Positions 39,284-48,956 are shown, counted from the first letter of the stretch. The stretch is 64,000 bases of DNA from Streptomyces guryensis (GCF_021261325.1 NZ_JAJSBI010000003.1:434001-498000); one strand, 5' to 3'. Program-made: numbers and translations. The notes: a model not told the origin generated them from the letters alone.

Positions 39284-40396
39284 GTGAGTTCCCCAGATCC
39301 GCAGGTTCGCGCAGCGCGAAACGAGTCAACCAGTTCCGCCACGCGCGGACCCGTCGTCGCGGTCACCGGCGCCGCGTCCGGCATCGGCGCGCTGCTCACC
39401 GAGCGGCTCGTCGCCTCGGACGAGATCAAGCAGGTCATCGCCATCGACGAGCGGCGCGGCGAGTGCGCGGGCGCGCAGTGGCACATCCTGGACGTACGGG
39501 ATCCGGCCATCGCGGACAAGCTGCGGGGCGCTGACGTGGTGGTGCACCTGGCGCTCGATCTGGATCTGGAGACGGATCCCGCCGCCCGTTCGGCCTACAA
39601 CGTCCGGGGGACGCAGACCGTTCTGACCGCTGCCGCCGCGGCCGGTGTCCACCGGGTCGTGCTGTGCACGTCCGCGATGGTGTACGGGGCGCTGCCGGAC
39701 AACGAGCTGCCGCTGTCCGAGGACGCGGAGCTGCGGGCCACGGCCGAGGCCACCGGCGTCGGCGACCTCCTGGAGATCGAGCGGCTCGCCCGGCGTGCGC
39801 CGCGCGCCCACCCGGGACTCAATGTCACCGTCGTCCGCCCCGCGGTGCTCGTAGGAGGCACCGACACCGCGCTGACCAGGTACTTCGAGTCCCCAAGGCT
39901 GCTCGTCGTCGCCGGGTCGCGGCCCGCCTGGCAGTTCTGCCACGTCGAGGACCTGTGCAGTGCCCTGGAGTACGCCGTCCTGGAGAAGGTCGACGGGGAA
40001 CTCACGGTGGGGTGCGAGGGGTGGCTGGAACAGGAGGAGGTCGAGGAGCTCAGCGGGATCCGGCGGATGGAGCTGCCGTCGGCTGTCGCGCTGGGTGCGG
40101 CGGCCCGGCTGCACCGGATCGGTCTGACACCGTCCCCGGCCGGGGACCTGGCGTACACGATGTACCCCTGGGTGGTCAGCGGCAGCCGGCTGCACGACGC
40201 GGGCTGGCGGCCCCGGTGGACCAACGAGGAAGTGCTCGCGGAACTCCTGGAGGAGGTCTCCGGCAGGCACACGGTCGCCGGCCGGCGGCTGGGCCGCAAG
40301 GACGCGACGGCGGCCGGCGCCGCAGGTGCCACGGTGGCGCTGCTCGGCGCGGCGGCCGTGGTCCGCAGGGCCCGCAAGGCCCGGCGCCGGATCTGA
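39284..40396 (+). CDS. NAD-dependent epimerase/SDR-family protein
   Basis: The 370-aa protein has an extended-SDR Rossmann core: VVAVTGAASGIGALLTERL, DVRDPAIADKLRGADVVVHL, CTSAMVYGA and a substrate half with RPAVLVGG and RPAWQFCHVEDLC. The Tyr-Lys catalytic pair is not clean: Tyr is present in MVYG but the +4 residue is not Lys. The enzyme may be a binding or regulatory member. A C-terminal hydrophobic stretch (AAGATVALLGAAAVV) followed by RRARKARRR suggests a membrane anchor. GTG 39284 has GGAG upstream. Confidence 0.8.
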   Translation: MSSPDPQVRAARNESTSSATRGPVVAVTGAASGIGALLTERLVASDEIKQVIAIDERRGECAGAQWHILDVRDPAIADKLRGADVVVHLALDLDLETDPAARSAYNVRGTQTVLTAAAAAGVHRVVLCTSAMVYGALPDNELPLSEDAELRATAEATGVGDLLEIERLARRAPRAHPGLNVTVVRPAVLVGGTDTALTRYFESPRLLVVAGSRPAWQFCHVEDLCSALEYAVLEKVDGELTVGCEGWLEQEEVEELSGIRRMELPSAVALGAAARLHRIGLTPSPAGDLAYTMYPWVVSGSRLHDAGWRPRWTNEEVLAELLEEVSGRHTVAGRRLGRKDATAAGAAGATVALLGAAAVVRRARKARRRI

Positions 40397-40490
40397 GATC
40401 CGGCCTTGTAGGAGACTCCAAGCCCGTACACGTGCGTGCCGGGTGAAACGTCTGTTCCACGTTGTCAGAGGCGTGCGGCACGATGGAGGC

Positions 40491-40952
40491 ATGGCATCCA
40501 CCAACGACCATCCCGGCGAGCAGGCCGCGCAGGACCCCGTCAAGCTGATCGCCGTCCGTGAGACCGCGCTCTCCCTGGACGAGGTCTTCAAGGCCGTCGG
40601 GGACGACGCCGCCGGCGGCACCGCGCTGTTCGTGGGGACCGTGCGGAACCACGACGGGGGAGCCGACGTCGACCGGCTCGGCTATTCGTGTCACCCCAGT
40701 GCCGAGGCCGAGATGCGGCGGATCGCCGAGAAGGTCGTAGCCGCATACCCGGTGCGGGCCCTGGCCGCCGTTCACCGGATCGGTGACCTGGCCGTCGGGG
40801 ATCTCGCCGTGGTCGTCGCTGTTTCGTGTCCGCACCGGGGCGAGGCCTTCGAGGCCTGCCGGAAGCTGATCGACGATCTCAAGCACGAGGTGCCCATCTG
40901 GAAGCACCAGACCTTCTCCGACGGTAAGGAGGAATGGGTGGGGGCCTGCTGA
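40491..40952 (+). CDS. moaE: MoaE: molybdopterin synthase large subunit
   Basis: The 153-aa protein has the MoaE signatures FVGTVRNHDGGADVDRLGY, HRIGDLAVGDLAVVVAVS, and the active-site tail VPIWKHQTFSDGKEEWVG with the catalytic lysines. MoaE takes sulfur from MoaD thiocarboxylate to make molybdopterin; MoeZ, at the left of this window, can generate the thiocarboxylate. ATG 40491 follows GGAGG very closely and a leaderless start is possible. No moaD neighbours it here. Confidence 0.92.
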   Translation: MASTNDHPGEQAAQDPVKLIAVRETALSLDEVFKAVGDDAAGGTALFVGTVRNHDGGADVDRLGYSCHPSAEAEMRRIAEKVVAAYPVRALAAVHRIGDLAVGDLAVVVAVSCPHRGEAFEACRKLIDDLKHEVPIWKHQTFSDGKEEWVGAC

Positions 40953-41072
40953 GCTCCCTCCGCCACACCCGGGTTGCGTAACCGCACCCCTGGCGTCAGC
41001 GTTCTCAGTGTGACTGGTTAATCTGCTGATCAGTCAGTTGTCGCGGTCGCTCACAGGGGTCGGGAGGTCGGC

Positions 41073-41237
41073 ATGGGGGCGCTCCTCTGGTTGTTGATTC
41101 CGTTCATGGCAGCGGTCGGCGCCGGTCTGTGGGGAAGTTGGGCCAACCGGACCCGCAAAGCACGCGGCGACGGACCCGAGCTCGACGGGTACGCCCGCTT
41201 CCGTGAGGCCATGGAGAAGCCCCACTCCGGTACGTGA
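41073..41237 (+). CDS. Small membrane protein (54 aa)
   Basis: ATG 41073 is 5 nt after GGGAGG (41062-41067). The product begins with one hydrophobic helix (LLWLLIPFMAAVGAGLWG) and continues with a basic then amphipathic cytosolic tail (WANRTRKARGDGPELDGYAR, then FREAMEKPHSGT). The codon pattern is high-GC. It lies directly in front of the PDZ protease gene, with 56 bp between. It could be a small membrane partner of that protease, which is only inference. Confidence 0.65.
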   Translation: MGALLWLLIPFMAAVGAGLWGSWANRTRKARGDGPELDGYARFREAMEKPHSGT

Positions 41238-41293
41238 CATGACAGAGGCGGGGCTGACGGTGCGCTGACAGGACCTTCCCGTACTGTCTTGGC

Positions 41294-42388
41294 ATGCCAC
41301 GCCGCACCGCGACGATGCTCGCCTCCACCCTGATGCTGATCGCGCTCCTGTGCGCGGGAGTCTTCATCCCCGTGCCGTACTCGGAGATGTCCCCGGGACC
41401 CACGGTCAACACGCTCGGGGACCACGACGGCGAGCCGGTGCTGCAGATCTCCGGACGCAGGACCTATGCCGCCGACGGCAACCTGAACATGACCACCGTG
41501 CGGGTCACCAGCGCCGACTACCGGATGAACCTCGTCGAGGCCGTCTACGGGTGGCTCGCCCACGACAGCAAGGTCGTGCCGCACGACACGCTCTATCCGG
41601 ACGGCAAGACCGAGGAGCAGTCGACCCAGGAGAACGCCGAGGAGTTCAGCCAGTCACAGGAGAGCGCCAAGGTCGCCGCCCTCAAGGAACTCGGCATCCC
41701 GGTCAGGAGCTGGGTGATCGTCTCGACGGTGGTCAAGGGCTCCCCGGCGCAGGGCCAACTGCACGCCGGAGACGTGATCAAGGCCGTCGACGGGACGGCC
41801 GTGAAGCAGCCCGCCGACGTCGCCAAGCTCGTGACCAGGCACCAGCCCGGTCAGAAGGTCGCCTTCACGATCGTGCCCGCCAAGGACCAGGCCGCCGCCG
41901 TGAAGAAGAACACGACGGCGACCGGGACCCGGGACATCACGATCACGACCACCACCTCCGACGACAGCGGCAAGAAGCGCGCCATCGTCGGTATCTCCGC
42001 CGGGACCGATCACACCTTCCCGTTCACCATCGACATCAAGCTCGCCGACGTCGGCGGGCCGAGCGCCGGCCTGATGTTCGCCCTCGGTATCTACGACAAG
42101 CTCACCCCGGGCGACCTGACCGGCGGCAAGTTCGTGGCCGGCACCGGGACGATCGACGACAGCGGCAAGGTCGGCCCGATCGGCGGCATCGAGATGAAGA
42201 CGGTCGGCGCCCGCGACAAGGGCGCCCAGTACTTCCTCACGCCCGCCGAGAACTGCGCGGCCGCCGCCAAGGACACCCCCGGTGGGCTCACCCTGGTCAA
42301 GGTGAACACCATCGACGACGCCCTCGGCGCGCTGAAGGACATCCGCACCGGCAAGACGTCCGACCTGCCGAAGTGCACGGCCAAGTAG
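41294..42388 (+). CDS. Membrane-anchored PDZ and Lon-like (S16) protease
   Basis: The 364-aa protein has an N-terminal signal anchor (MLASTLMLIALLCAGVFIP). A PDZ domain follows (SPAQGQLHAGDVIKAVDGTA) and then a C-terminal S16 Lon-like domain. The catalytic Ser lies in DVGGPSAGLMFAL and the Lys in GIEMKTVGARDKG. It is the YlbL/Rv3194c type, a membrane protease with a Ser-Lys dyad in the extracytoplasmic space. It begins 56 bp after the small membrane gene. Direct repeats behind the stop may form part of the terminator region. Confidence 0.88.
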   Translation: MPRRTATMLASTLMLIALLCAGVFIPVPYSEMSPGPTVNTLGDHDGEPVLQISGRRTYAADGNLNMTTVRVTSADYRMNLVEAVYGWLAHDSKVVPHDTLYPDGKTEEQSTQENAEEFSQSQESAKVAALKELGIPVRSWVIVSTVVKGSPAQGQLHAGDVIKAVDGTAVKQPADVAKLVTRHQPGQKVAFTIVPAKDQAAAVKKNTTATGTRDITITTTTSDDSGKKRAIVGISAGTDHTFPFTIDIKLADVGGPSAGLMFALGIYDKLTPGDLTGGKFVAGTGTIDDSGKVGPIGGIEMKTVGARDKGAQYFLTPAENCAAAAKDTPGGLTLVKVNTIDDALGALKDIRTGKTSDLPKCTAK

Positions 42389-42436
42389 TCCGAAGGGCCG
42401 GCCCGCGGGAATTCCGAAGGACCGGCCCGCGGGAAT
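42389..42436. repeat. 24-bp direct tandem repeat after the PDZ protease
   Basis: Two adjacent 24-bp copies (42389-42412 and 42413-42436) differ at one base; each begins TCCGAAGG and ends GCGGGAAT. They lie between convergent genes and contain a GGGCCGGCCC palindrome in the first copy. Confidence 0.75.
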
Positions 42437-42444
42437 GAGGAGGC

Positions 42445-42987
42445 CTACTCCTCGAACGTGGCCGCCAGGGCCTGAGCCAGGCCCGGCACCAGATCGGAGC
42501 CCGTGAGGACATCCGTCGGCGCGTCCTTCTCGCGCAGCCGCAGCGCCGAGTCGCGGGCACCGTCGCGCAGCACCGCCACCGTCATGCGGACCTCCTGACG
42601 GTCCGGGTGCCCCGCCACCCACTTCGCCAGCCCCGCCTCGTCCAGCCCCTGGGGGACCTGGGCCTCGGCGGACGGCGGCAGCATCAGCCGCTCCACCGTG
42701 AGCGCACAGCCGGCCACCGCGTCGGGCCAGGCGATCGTCGCGAGGAACTCGTCCAGCGGCCTGCCGGCCGGGATCTCGTCCTGCTCCACCGGGGTGAGAC
42801 CGGTGCTGTCGGGCTCGTCCGCAAGACCGAGCTGGGCCGCGAGCGCGGGTTCCTGGGACCGCAGCCGAGCGGTGTCTACGAGGGCGAAGAGGCGGGCGGG
42901 CTGGTCCCAGCCGAGGCCGGAGGCGTACTCGTCGATCTCGAGTACGGCCCGGGTGAGCGGGCTCGCTGCCATGGGAGTGTTGGACAT
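42445..42987 (-). CDS. PPA1309-family conserved protein
   Basis: The 180-aa acidic protein starts at ATG 42987 (MSNTPMAASPLTRAVLEID). Typical family stretches follow: YASGLGWDQPARLFALVDT, TGLTPVEQDEIPAG, FLATIAWPDAVAGCALT and a C-terminal QALAATFEE. It belongs to an actinobacterial family of unknown function named after PPA1309. It lies divergent from the UPF0182 gene, an arrangement widely kept in actinobacteria. Upstream alternative starts to 43071 are possible but overlap the intergenic promoter region. Confidence 0.82.
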   Translation of the reverse strand: MSNTPMAASPLTRAVLEIDEYASGLGWDQPARLFALVDTARLRSQEPALAAQLGLADEPDSTGLTPVEQDEIPAGRPLDEFLATIAWPDAVAGCALTVERLMLPPSAEAQVPQGLDEAGLAKWVAGHPDRQEVRMTVAVLRDGARDSALRLREKDAPTDVLTGSDLVPGLAQALAATFEE

Positions 42988-43021
42988 GGTCACAATCCTG
43001 CCTCGTTCATGGCCGGAATCG

Positions 43022-43047
43022 GGAACCGAGTAAACGGTGAGTAAGTT
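43022..43047 (+). promoter_or_regulatory. SigmaR-like promoter candidate before UPF0182
   Basis: GGAAC (43022-43026), 18 nt, GTT (43045-43047). This fits the SigmaR spacing with one mismatch in the -35 (GGAAC for GGAAT) and lies about 95 bp before the start. It could also be a SigE-like site. Confidence 0.3.
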
Positions 43048-43141
43048 GCATAGGTGTGGGCCCGCGATCACGGGGGGCCACGGAGGGGCTCACGAACACG
43101 CGGGGGCCTGACGAACCGACAGCGACTTCGAGGTGCGCACC

Positions 43142-46078
43142 TTGGCTTTCCAGATGCCGGACCGCGGCGGAGGCCCGACGGGGCCACGGATCAGAGTGGG
43201 CCGCCCGTCCCGGCGAGTCCGGACCCTGCTCATGACCATGGGCGTCCTTGCCGTACTCGGCATGGCGTTCACCATGTTCGCGGGCTTCTGGACGGACTGG
43301 CTCTGGTACCGCTCCGTGAAGTACTCGTCCGTCTTCACCACCACCCTGTGGACCAAGATCGGACTGTTCTTCGTCTTCGGTCTGCTGATGGCCCTCGCGG
43401 TCGGCTTCAACGTCTGGCTGGCGCACCGGCTGCGACCGCCGCTGAGCGCCATGTCGATGGAGCAGCAGAGCCTCGACCGCTACCGGATGGGCATCGCCCC
43501 GTACAAGACCTGGCTGTTGCTCGGGATCACCGCCCTGGTCGGTCTGATCGCCGGCGCCTCGGCGTCCAGCCAGTGGCGCACCTGGCTGATGTGGGTCAAC
43601 GGCGTGCCCTTCCACCAGAAGGACCCGCAGTTCCACCTCGACGTCTCCTTCTACGCCTTCGACCTGCCCTGGTACCGCTTCCTGCTCGGCTTCGGCTTCG
43701 CCGCCGCGATCCTCTCCCTGATCGCCGCCGCGCTCACGCACTACCTGTACGGCGGTCTCAGGATCACCTCCCCGGGCGCGCGCGCCACCGCCGCCGCGAC
43801 GGGCCACCTCTCGGTACTGCTGGGCATCTTCGTCGCGCTCAAGGCCGTCGCGTACTGGCTCGACCGGTACGGACTCGCGGTCAAGTCCAGCGACTTCAAG
43901 GCGACGGGCAACTGGACCGGCCTGCGGTATGTGGACGCGAACGCCTATCTGCCGGCGAAGACGATCCTGTTCTGCATCGCCGTCATCTGCGCGCTGCTGT
44001 TCTTCGCCACCCTGTGGCGGCGCACCTGGCAGCTGCCCGTGATCGGCTTCGGCCTGATGGTGCTCTCGGCGATCCTCATCGGCGGTCTGTACCCGGCGAT
44101 CGTCCAGAAGTTCCAGGTCCAGCCCAACGAGCAGGCCAAGGAAGCGCCGTACGTCCAGAAGAACCTCAAGGCCACACGTGAGGCCTACGGCATCGACGGC
44201 GCCAAGGTCTCCGACTACTCGGGAACAAGCAAGACCAAGGACAAGTCCACGCTGCGCGACGACGTCGACTCCACGGCGAGCATCCGCATCCTGGACCCGA
44301 ACATCGTCTCGCCCACGTTCCAGCAGCTCCAGCAGATCAGGAACTACTACGCGTTCCCGACCAACCTGGACGTCGACCGGTACGGCAAGGACGGTAAGGA
44401 CCAGGACACGGTCATCGGTCTGCGCGAGCTGAACCTCGACGGCATCCCGAAGAACAACTGGATCAACGACCACTTCCGCTACACCCACGGCTACGGCGTG
44501 GTCGCCGCCAAGGGCACGGCCGCCGACGCCAACGGCCAGCCCGTCTTCACCGAGTCGGACCTGCCGTCCACCGGTGACCTCGGGACGTACGAACAGCAGG
44601 TCTACTACGGCGAGAAGACCACCACGTACTCGATCGTCGGCGGTCCCCAGAAGGAGATCGACTACTCCGACGACAGCGGTGAGAAGACCACCAGCTACAA
44701 GGGCAAGAGCGGTGTCAACCTCGACAACCCGATCAACCGGGCCGCGTACGCGGTGGCGTTCAACGAGCCGCAGATCCTCTACTCCGGCGCCATCGGGGAG
44801 GGTTCGCGGATCCTTTACAACCGCACCCCGAAGGAGCGCGTCGAGGCCGTCGCACCGTGGCTGACCATCGACGGAGACGCCTATCCGGCTGTCGTGGACC
44901 ACAAGATCCAGTGGATCGTCGACGCGTACACGACGACCAACGGATACCCGTACGCCTCCCGTACGACTCTCGGTGACACCACGGCCGACTCGCTGACCGC
45001 GAACAACAACTCGCGCGCTGTGGTGGCCCAGCAGAACCAGGTCAACTACATCCGCAACTCGGTGAAGGCGACCGTCGACGCGTACACCGGCGAGGTCAAG
45101 CTCTACCAGTGGGACACCAAGGACCCGGTCCTGAAGACCTGGATGAAGGCCTTCCCGGGCACGGTCGAGCCCAGGACCGCCATCTCGCAGTCGCTGATGG
45201 ACCATCTGCGTTACCCGCAGGACCTGTTCAAGGTCCAGCGCGAGCTGCTGACCCGCTACCACGTCACCAACCCGACGACCTTCCTCAGCGGCAGCGAGGT
45301 GTGGCAGGTCCCGGACGACCCGACCAACAAGTCGGGCAACGCGGTGCCGCCGTACTACCTGAGCATGAAGATGCCCGACCAGTCCTCGCAGGCGTTCTCG
45401 CTGACGACGACGTTCACACCCAACGGCCGGGACAACCTGAGTGCGTTCATGACGGTCGACGCCGAGGCGGGCACCCCCGACTACGGCAAGATCAGAGTCC
45501 TGAAACTGCCGACGAGCACCACGGTCGACGGACCCAAACAGGTCCAGAGCCAGTTCAACTCCGAACAGGACATCGCCGAGTCGATCAAGCTGCTGAAGGG
45601 CGGCGACTCCGACATCGAGTACGGCAACCTGCTGACCGTCCCGCTCGACGGAGGACTGCTGTACGTGGAGCCGGTCTACGTACGCGGTGGTGGACTCAAG
45701 TACCCCCTGCTGCGGAAGGTGTTGGTCAGCTACGGCGACCAGACCGCCTTCGAGAACACCCTCGACGAGGCCCTCAACAAGGTCTTCGGAGCGGAGAGTA
45801 CGCCCACCCCGCCGCCGGACACGGGGACGACCAAGCCGCCGACGTCCGGCAATCCCACGGTCCAACAGGCGCTGAACGACGCCCAGAAGGCCTTCGACGC
45901 CGGTCAGGAAGCTCTGAAGAAGAACGACTGGACGGCGTACGGCCAGGCGCAGAAGGACCTGGCGGACGCCCTCAAGCGGGCCGAGGACGCGCAGTCCAAG
46001 GCCGACAGGACGAGTGGCGGCAGCAAGAGCAGCAGCAGCCCCAGTCCGAGCCCCAGCGGCAGCTCCGGCAGCGGCTGA
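43142..46078 (+). CDS. UPF0182 large membrane protein (978 aa)
   Basis: The protein has about seven N-terminal membrane segments, including [35 protein letters not shown] and [20 protein letters not shown] large extracytoplasmic domain follows (about 340-890) and then an acidic, coiled tail with a Pro/Thr linker ([17 protein letters not shown]). It ends in a low-complexity Ser tail ([16 protein letters not shown]). The UPF0182 family is conserved across actinobacteria and cyanobacteria; function unknown. TTG 43142 is preferred because GAGGTG precedes it at the right distance. GTG 43133 and ATG 43154 are alternatives. A tRNA gene follows 41 bp later. Confidence 0.85.
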   Translation: MAFQMPDRGGGPTGPRIRVGRPSRRVRTLLMTMGVLAVLGMAFTMFAGFWTDWLWYRSVKYSSVFTTTLWTKIGLFFVFGLLMALAVGFNVWLAHRLRPPLSAMSMEQQSLDRYRMGIAPYKTWLLLGITALVGLIAGASASSQWRTWLMWVNGVPFHQKDPQFHLDVSFYAFDLPWYRFLLGFGFAAAILSLIAAALTHYLYGGLRITSPGARATAAATGHLSVLLGIFVALKAVAYWLDRYGLAVKSSDFKATGNWTGLRYVDANAYLPAKTILFCIAVICALLFFATLWRRTWQLPVIGFGLMVLSAILIGGLYPAIVQKFQVQPNEQAKEAPYVQKNLKATREAYGIDGAKVSDYSGTSKTKDKSTLRDDVDSTASIRILDPNIVSPTFQQLQQIRNYYAFPTNLDVDRYGKDGKDQDTVIGLRELNLDGIPKNNWINDHFRYTHGYGVVAAKGTAADANGQPVFTESDLPSTGDLGTYEQQVYYGEKTTTYSIVGGPQKEIDYSDDSGEKTTSYKGKSGVNLDNPINRAAYAVAFNEPQILYSGAIGEGSRILYNRTPKERVEAVAPWLTIDGDAYPAVVDHKIQWIVDAYTTTNGYPYASRTTLGDTTADSLTANNNSRAVVAQQNQVNYIRNSVKATVDAYTGEVKLYQWDTKDPVLKTWMKAFPGTVEPRTAISQSLMDHLRYPQDLFKVQRELLTRYHVTNPTTFLSGSEVWQVPDDPTNKSGNAVPPYYLSMKMPDQSSQAFSLTTTFTPNGRDNLSAFMTVDAEAGTPDYGKIRVLKLPTSTTVDGPKQVQSQFNSEQDIAESIKLLKGGDSDIEYGNLLTVPLDGGLLYVEPVYVRGGGLKYPLLRKVLVSYGDQTAFENTLDEALNKVFGAESTPTPPPDTGTTKPPTSGNPTVQQALNDAQKAFDAGQEALKKNDWTAYGQAQKDLADALKRAEDAQSKADRTSGGSKSSSSPSPSPSGSSGSG

Positions 46079-46119
46079 TCATGCCCGCCCCGCGTCGTGG
46101 TACGGTTGGCACACAACGA

Positions 46120-46193
46120 CGCGGGGTGGAGCAGCTCGGTAGCTCGCTGGGCTCATAACCCAGAGGTCGCAGGTTCAAATCCTGTCCCCGCTA
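46120..46193 (+). tRNA. Initiator tRNA-Met (CAT), copy 1
   Basis: A 74-nt cloverleaf with anticodon CAT in the loop CTCATAA. Initiator features are present: first base C opposite U (1:72 mismatch) and three G-C pairs in the anticodon stem (CTGGG/CCCAG). CCA is not encoded. Identical to 48356-48429. Confidence 0.96.
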
Positions 46194-46200
46194 CTGCAGT

Positions 46201-46234
46201 CGAAGGCCCGGATCCTCAAGGATCCGGGCCTTCG
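46201..46234 (+). terminator. Terminator after tRNA copy 1
   Basis: Perfect 15-bp arms (46201-46215 and 46220-46234) with a TCAA loop begin 8 bp after the tRNA. Confidence 0.85.
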
Positions 46235-46397
46235 TGATGTGCGAACGCATGTGCCGGTCAGGGGGATCGTCATGCCGCCTCGGGGAGTTGGGAGAACTGT
46301 GTTTGACTTGTCTCTCTGTGGGCATGTCGACAAAACGCTGAAGTGACCTCACTGGCTGCGGTATACCAGGTGTACCCAGGTTGCAGGTGGTGCGACG

Positions 46398-48209
46398 ATG
46401 GACGTTATGGGGGACAAGGCAACTCTGTTCGAGACAGGGCGATTTGTGCAGCCTTCCGAACCGGGCGAAGCCGGGGAGGCGGCTGAGGAGGCCGTCGAGG
46501 AAGTTCGTCAGCGGCTCGCCGCCGATGCCGGCGACGTCGAGGCGATGAGTGTCCTCGGGGCCATGCTGCTGCGCCGCGGTGATCTCGACGGAGCCGAGCC
46601 CCATCTGCGTGCCGCCACCGCCGCGGGGGACCGCGCCGCCGCCAACAACCTGGGGGTCCTTCTCCATCAGCGCGGGTACGCCGACGACGCCGCCGGATGG
46701 TGGCGGATCGCCGCCGTGGCCGGGTCCGCGGCGGCCGCGCACGCGCTGGGGCGCCATCACCGCGAGCGCGGGGACGAGCCCGCCGCCGAGTACTGGCTGC
46801 GGCAGTCCGCCGAGCAGGGGCACGCCCTGGGCGCCTACGCGCTCGCCGATCTGCTGGAGCACCGCGGGGACACCGGCGCCGAGGCCTGGATGCGGTCCGC
46901 GGCGGAGCGAGGGCACCGGGAGGCGGCGTACCGCCTGGCGCGAGCGCTCGACCGCAAGGCGGCCGGCCAGGGAGAGGACGGGGCCGACAACGGTGTCGAA
47001 CTGCTCGCGCAGGCCGAGCAGTTCTACAGGCAGGCCGCCGCGCGCGGCCACCGGCGGGCCGCGCTGCACCTCGGGGCGATCCTGGAGAAGCGCGGAGAGC
47101 TCAAGGAGGCCGGGCGCTGGTATCTGACGTCCGCGAAGGACGGGGAGGCGCGGGCCGCCTGCGCGCTGGGCTTCCTGCTGCGGGACGCCGGCGACACCGA
47201 GAGCGCCGCCGTGTGGTGGCTCCGGGGCGCGCAGGACGGCGACGGCAACGCGGCCAACGCGCTCGGGGCCCTGCACGCCGAGCGCGGGGAGACGCAGACC
47301 GCCGAGCGCTGGTACCGGGCGGCGATGGACGCCGGGGACGACAACGGCGCCTACAACCTCGGGCTGCTCTGCGCCGAGCAGGGGCGGACCGCACAGGCCG
47401 AGCAGTGGTACCGCCGGGCCGCGTACGCCGGGCACCGGGAGGCGGCGAACGCGCTGGCGATCCTGCTGCTGCAGGGCGGGGACACCACCGGCGCCGAGCC
47501 GTGGTTCTCCAAGGCCGCCGAGGCCGGGAGCGTGGACGCCGCGTTCAACCTGGGGATCCTGCACGCCGGGCGGGCCGAGGACGAGGTGGCGCTGCGCTGG
47601 TACGAGCGGGCCGCTGCCGCCGGGCACACCGAGGCGGCACTGCAGGTCGGCATGGCGCGGCTGCGGGACGGGGACGAGCGGGCGGCGGAGCGGCACCTGC
47701 GCTGCGCGGCCGGAGGCGGCAGCGCGGAGGCCGCGTACCGGCTGGCGACCGTACTGGACGCCCGGCGACCGCCTGCGCCCCCGCATGAGCTCGGGGAGTC
47801 CGTGCACGAGAAGACCGAGTGCGAGGAGTGGTACGAGCGTGCGGCGTCCCAGGGGCACCGGCGGGCGCAGGTGCGGGTCGGGATGATGGCCGCGGCCCGG
47901 GGTGACGTGGTGGAGGCGGCGCGCTGGTACCGGGCGGCCGCCGAGGCGGGGTCCCGCAACGGCGCCTTCAACCTCGGGCTGCTGCTGGCCCGCGAGGGGA
48001 GCGAGCCGGAGGCAGCCGTGTGGTGGACGCGGGCCGCCGACGCGGGGCACGGCCGGGCGGCGCTGCGGCTGGCCCTGGTCTACGCGCGTCGGGGTGAGCT
48101 GGCGGAGGGGCAGCGGTGGGCGGACCGGGCGGTGTCCCTGGGGCCGCCGGAGGTGTCCGAGCGGGCGGCCCGGCTGCGGGATGCGTTGCGGGAGGAGCTG
48201 TCGGCGTAG
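46398..48209 (+). CDS. Sel1/tetratricopeptide-repeat protein (603 aa)
   Basis: The protein is almost entirely helical Sel1-like/TPR repeats of about 36 residues, with units such as AAEYWLRQSAEQGHALGAYA, AERWYRAAMDAGDDNGAYNL and AEQWYRRAAYAGHREAANAL. About 14 units are recognisable, all with the WYRxAAxxGHxxAAxxLG pattern. Such solenoids are protein-binding scaffolds, often in signalling or secretion. No enzymatic domain or membrane segment is present. ATG 46398 is chosen; ATG 46407 is possible. The gene lies exactly between two identical initiator tRNA genes. Confidence 0.85.
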   Translation: MDVMGDKATLFETGRFVQPSEPGEAGEAAEEAVEEVRQRLAADAGDVEAMSVLGAMLLRRGDLDGAEPHLRAATAAGDRAAANNLGVLLHQRGYADDAAGWWRIAAVAGSAAAAHALGRHHRERGDEPAAEYWLRQSAEQGHALGAYALADLLEHRGDTGAEAWMRSAAERGHREAAYRLARALDRKAAGQGEDGADNGVELLAQAEQFYRQAAARGHRRAALHLGAILEKRGELKEAGRWYLTSAKDGEARAACALGFLLRDAGDTESAAVWWLRGAQDGDGNAANALGALHAERGETQTAERWYRAAMDAGDDNGAYNLGLLCAEQGRTAQAEQWYRRAAYAGHREAANALAILLLQGGDTTGAEPWFSKAAEAGSVDAAFNLGILHAGRAEDEVALRWYERAAAAGHTEAALQVGMARLRDGDERAAERHLRCAAGGGSAEAAYRLATVLDARRPPAPPHELGESVHEKTECEEWYERAASQGHRRAQVRVGMMAAARGDVVEAARWYRAAAEAGSRNGAFNLGLLLAREGSEPEAAVWWTRAADAGHGRAALRLALVYARRGELAEGQRWADRAVSLGPPEVSERAARLRDALREELSA

Positions 48210-48355
48210 GGCGCGGCGGCACAGCGGTTTGCTTGCCCGCGCCGGCGAGGTGCCGTGGGACGGGTGCCGCCCCAGCGGCACTGCCCGCAGGCCAGGTGGG
48301 GTGGACAACCGATTTGCCTCTGGCCGCGCCCTTCACGTAATGTTGGGTTCACCGA

Positions 48356-48429
48356 CGCGGGGTGGAGCAGCTCGGTAGCTCGCTGGGCTCATAACCCAGA
48401 GGTCGCAGGTTCAAATCCTGTCCCCGCTA
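48356..48429 (+). tRNA. Initiator tRNA-Met (CAT), copy 2
   Basis: Identical in all 74 positions to 46120-46193, with the same initiator marks (C1-U mismatch, three G-C anticodon-stem pairs, anticodon CAT). A separate terminator follows, so it is an independent unit. Confidence 0.96.
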
Positions 48430-48436
48430 CTGAAGG

Positions 48437-48474
48437 CCGAGGGCCGGAATCCAGAGATGGATTCCGGCCCTCGG
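48437..48474 (+). terminator. Terminator after tRNA copy 2
   Basis: Perfect 16-bp arms (48437-48452 and 48459-48474) with a 6-nt loop AGAGAT, followed by TGTTTC. Confidence 0.85.
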
Positions 48475-48526
48475 TGTTTCCCGTCCGGGGTTTCCGGTGT
48501 GCGGGGGTCCTCTGTCCGCGGGGCGG

Positions 48527-48943
48527 TTACGCCGCCGCGCAGTTCGGGCAGATGCCGCGGTACGTGACCTCGACGTCCGAGACGGTGAAACCGAAGCGCT
48601 CCGTGTCGGGGAGGTCGGCGAGCGGGTTGCCGCTCGGGTGGACGTCGCGGATCGCGCCGCACTGGGCGCAGACCAGGTGGTGGTGCGGACGGTGCGCGTT
48701 CGGGTCGTACCGCTTGGCGCGCTTGTCGGTGGAGACCTCGAGCACCTCGCCGAGGGAGACCAGCTCGCCCAGCGTGTTGTAGACGGTCGCGCGGGAGATC
48801 TCGGGCAGCTTGGCGACGGCCCGGGAGTGGACCTCGTCGGCGGTGAGATGCACGTGCTCGCCGCCGAGAACCTCGGCCACGACGCGCCGCTGCGCGGTCA
48901 TCCGCCATCCGCGTCCGCGCAGCCGTTCCAGAAGGTCACTCAT
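48527..48943 (-). CDS. Fur-family peroxide/metal regulator (PerR/CatR-like)
   Basis: The 138-aa protein has an N-terminal winged helix (RLRGRGWRMTAQRRVVAE, HLTADEVHSRAVAKLPEISR, ATVYNTLGELV) and a dimerisation domain. The structural zinc site is CAQCGAIRDV and GICPNCAAA. The metal-sensing cluster is in AHRPHHHLVC. The composition fits the PerR-like branch (CatR in S. coelicolor, which represses catalase genes); no catalase gene is in this window. ATG 48943 follows a TAGGCT -10 box by 7 nt, a leaderless start. A 15-bp palindrome lies 66 bp further upstream. Confidence 0.85.
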   Translation of the reverse strand: MSDLLERLRGRGWRMTAQRRVVAEVLGGEHVHLTADEVHSRAVAKLPEISRATVYNTLGELVSLGEVLEVSTDKRAKRYDPNAHRPHHHLVCAQCGAIRDVHPSGNPLADLPDTERFGFTVSDVEVTYRGICPNCAAA

Positions 48944-48950
48944 GAAATCC

Positions 48951-48956
48951 AGCCTA
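48951..48956 (-). promoter_or_regulatory. -10 box of the Fur-family gene
   Basis: On the minus strand TAGGCT lies 7 nt before the ATG at 48943, giving a leaderless transcript. Confidence 0.55.

Noticed and set aside
43007..45865. A 952-codon open frame on the minus strand
   Set aside because: It is antisense to the UPF0182 gene and reads as Arg/Val/Gly-rich sequence with no hydrophobic core. It is a by-product of GC-rich codons on the other strand.
46120..48429. The tRNA pair as attachment sites of an integrated element
   Set aside because: Both copies are complete and no integrase lies between them. The enclosed gene has host-like GC and codon use.
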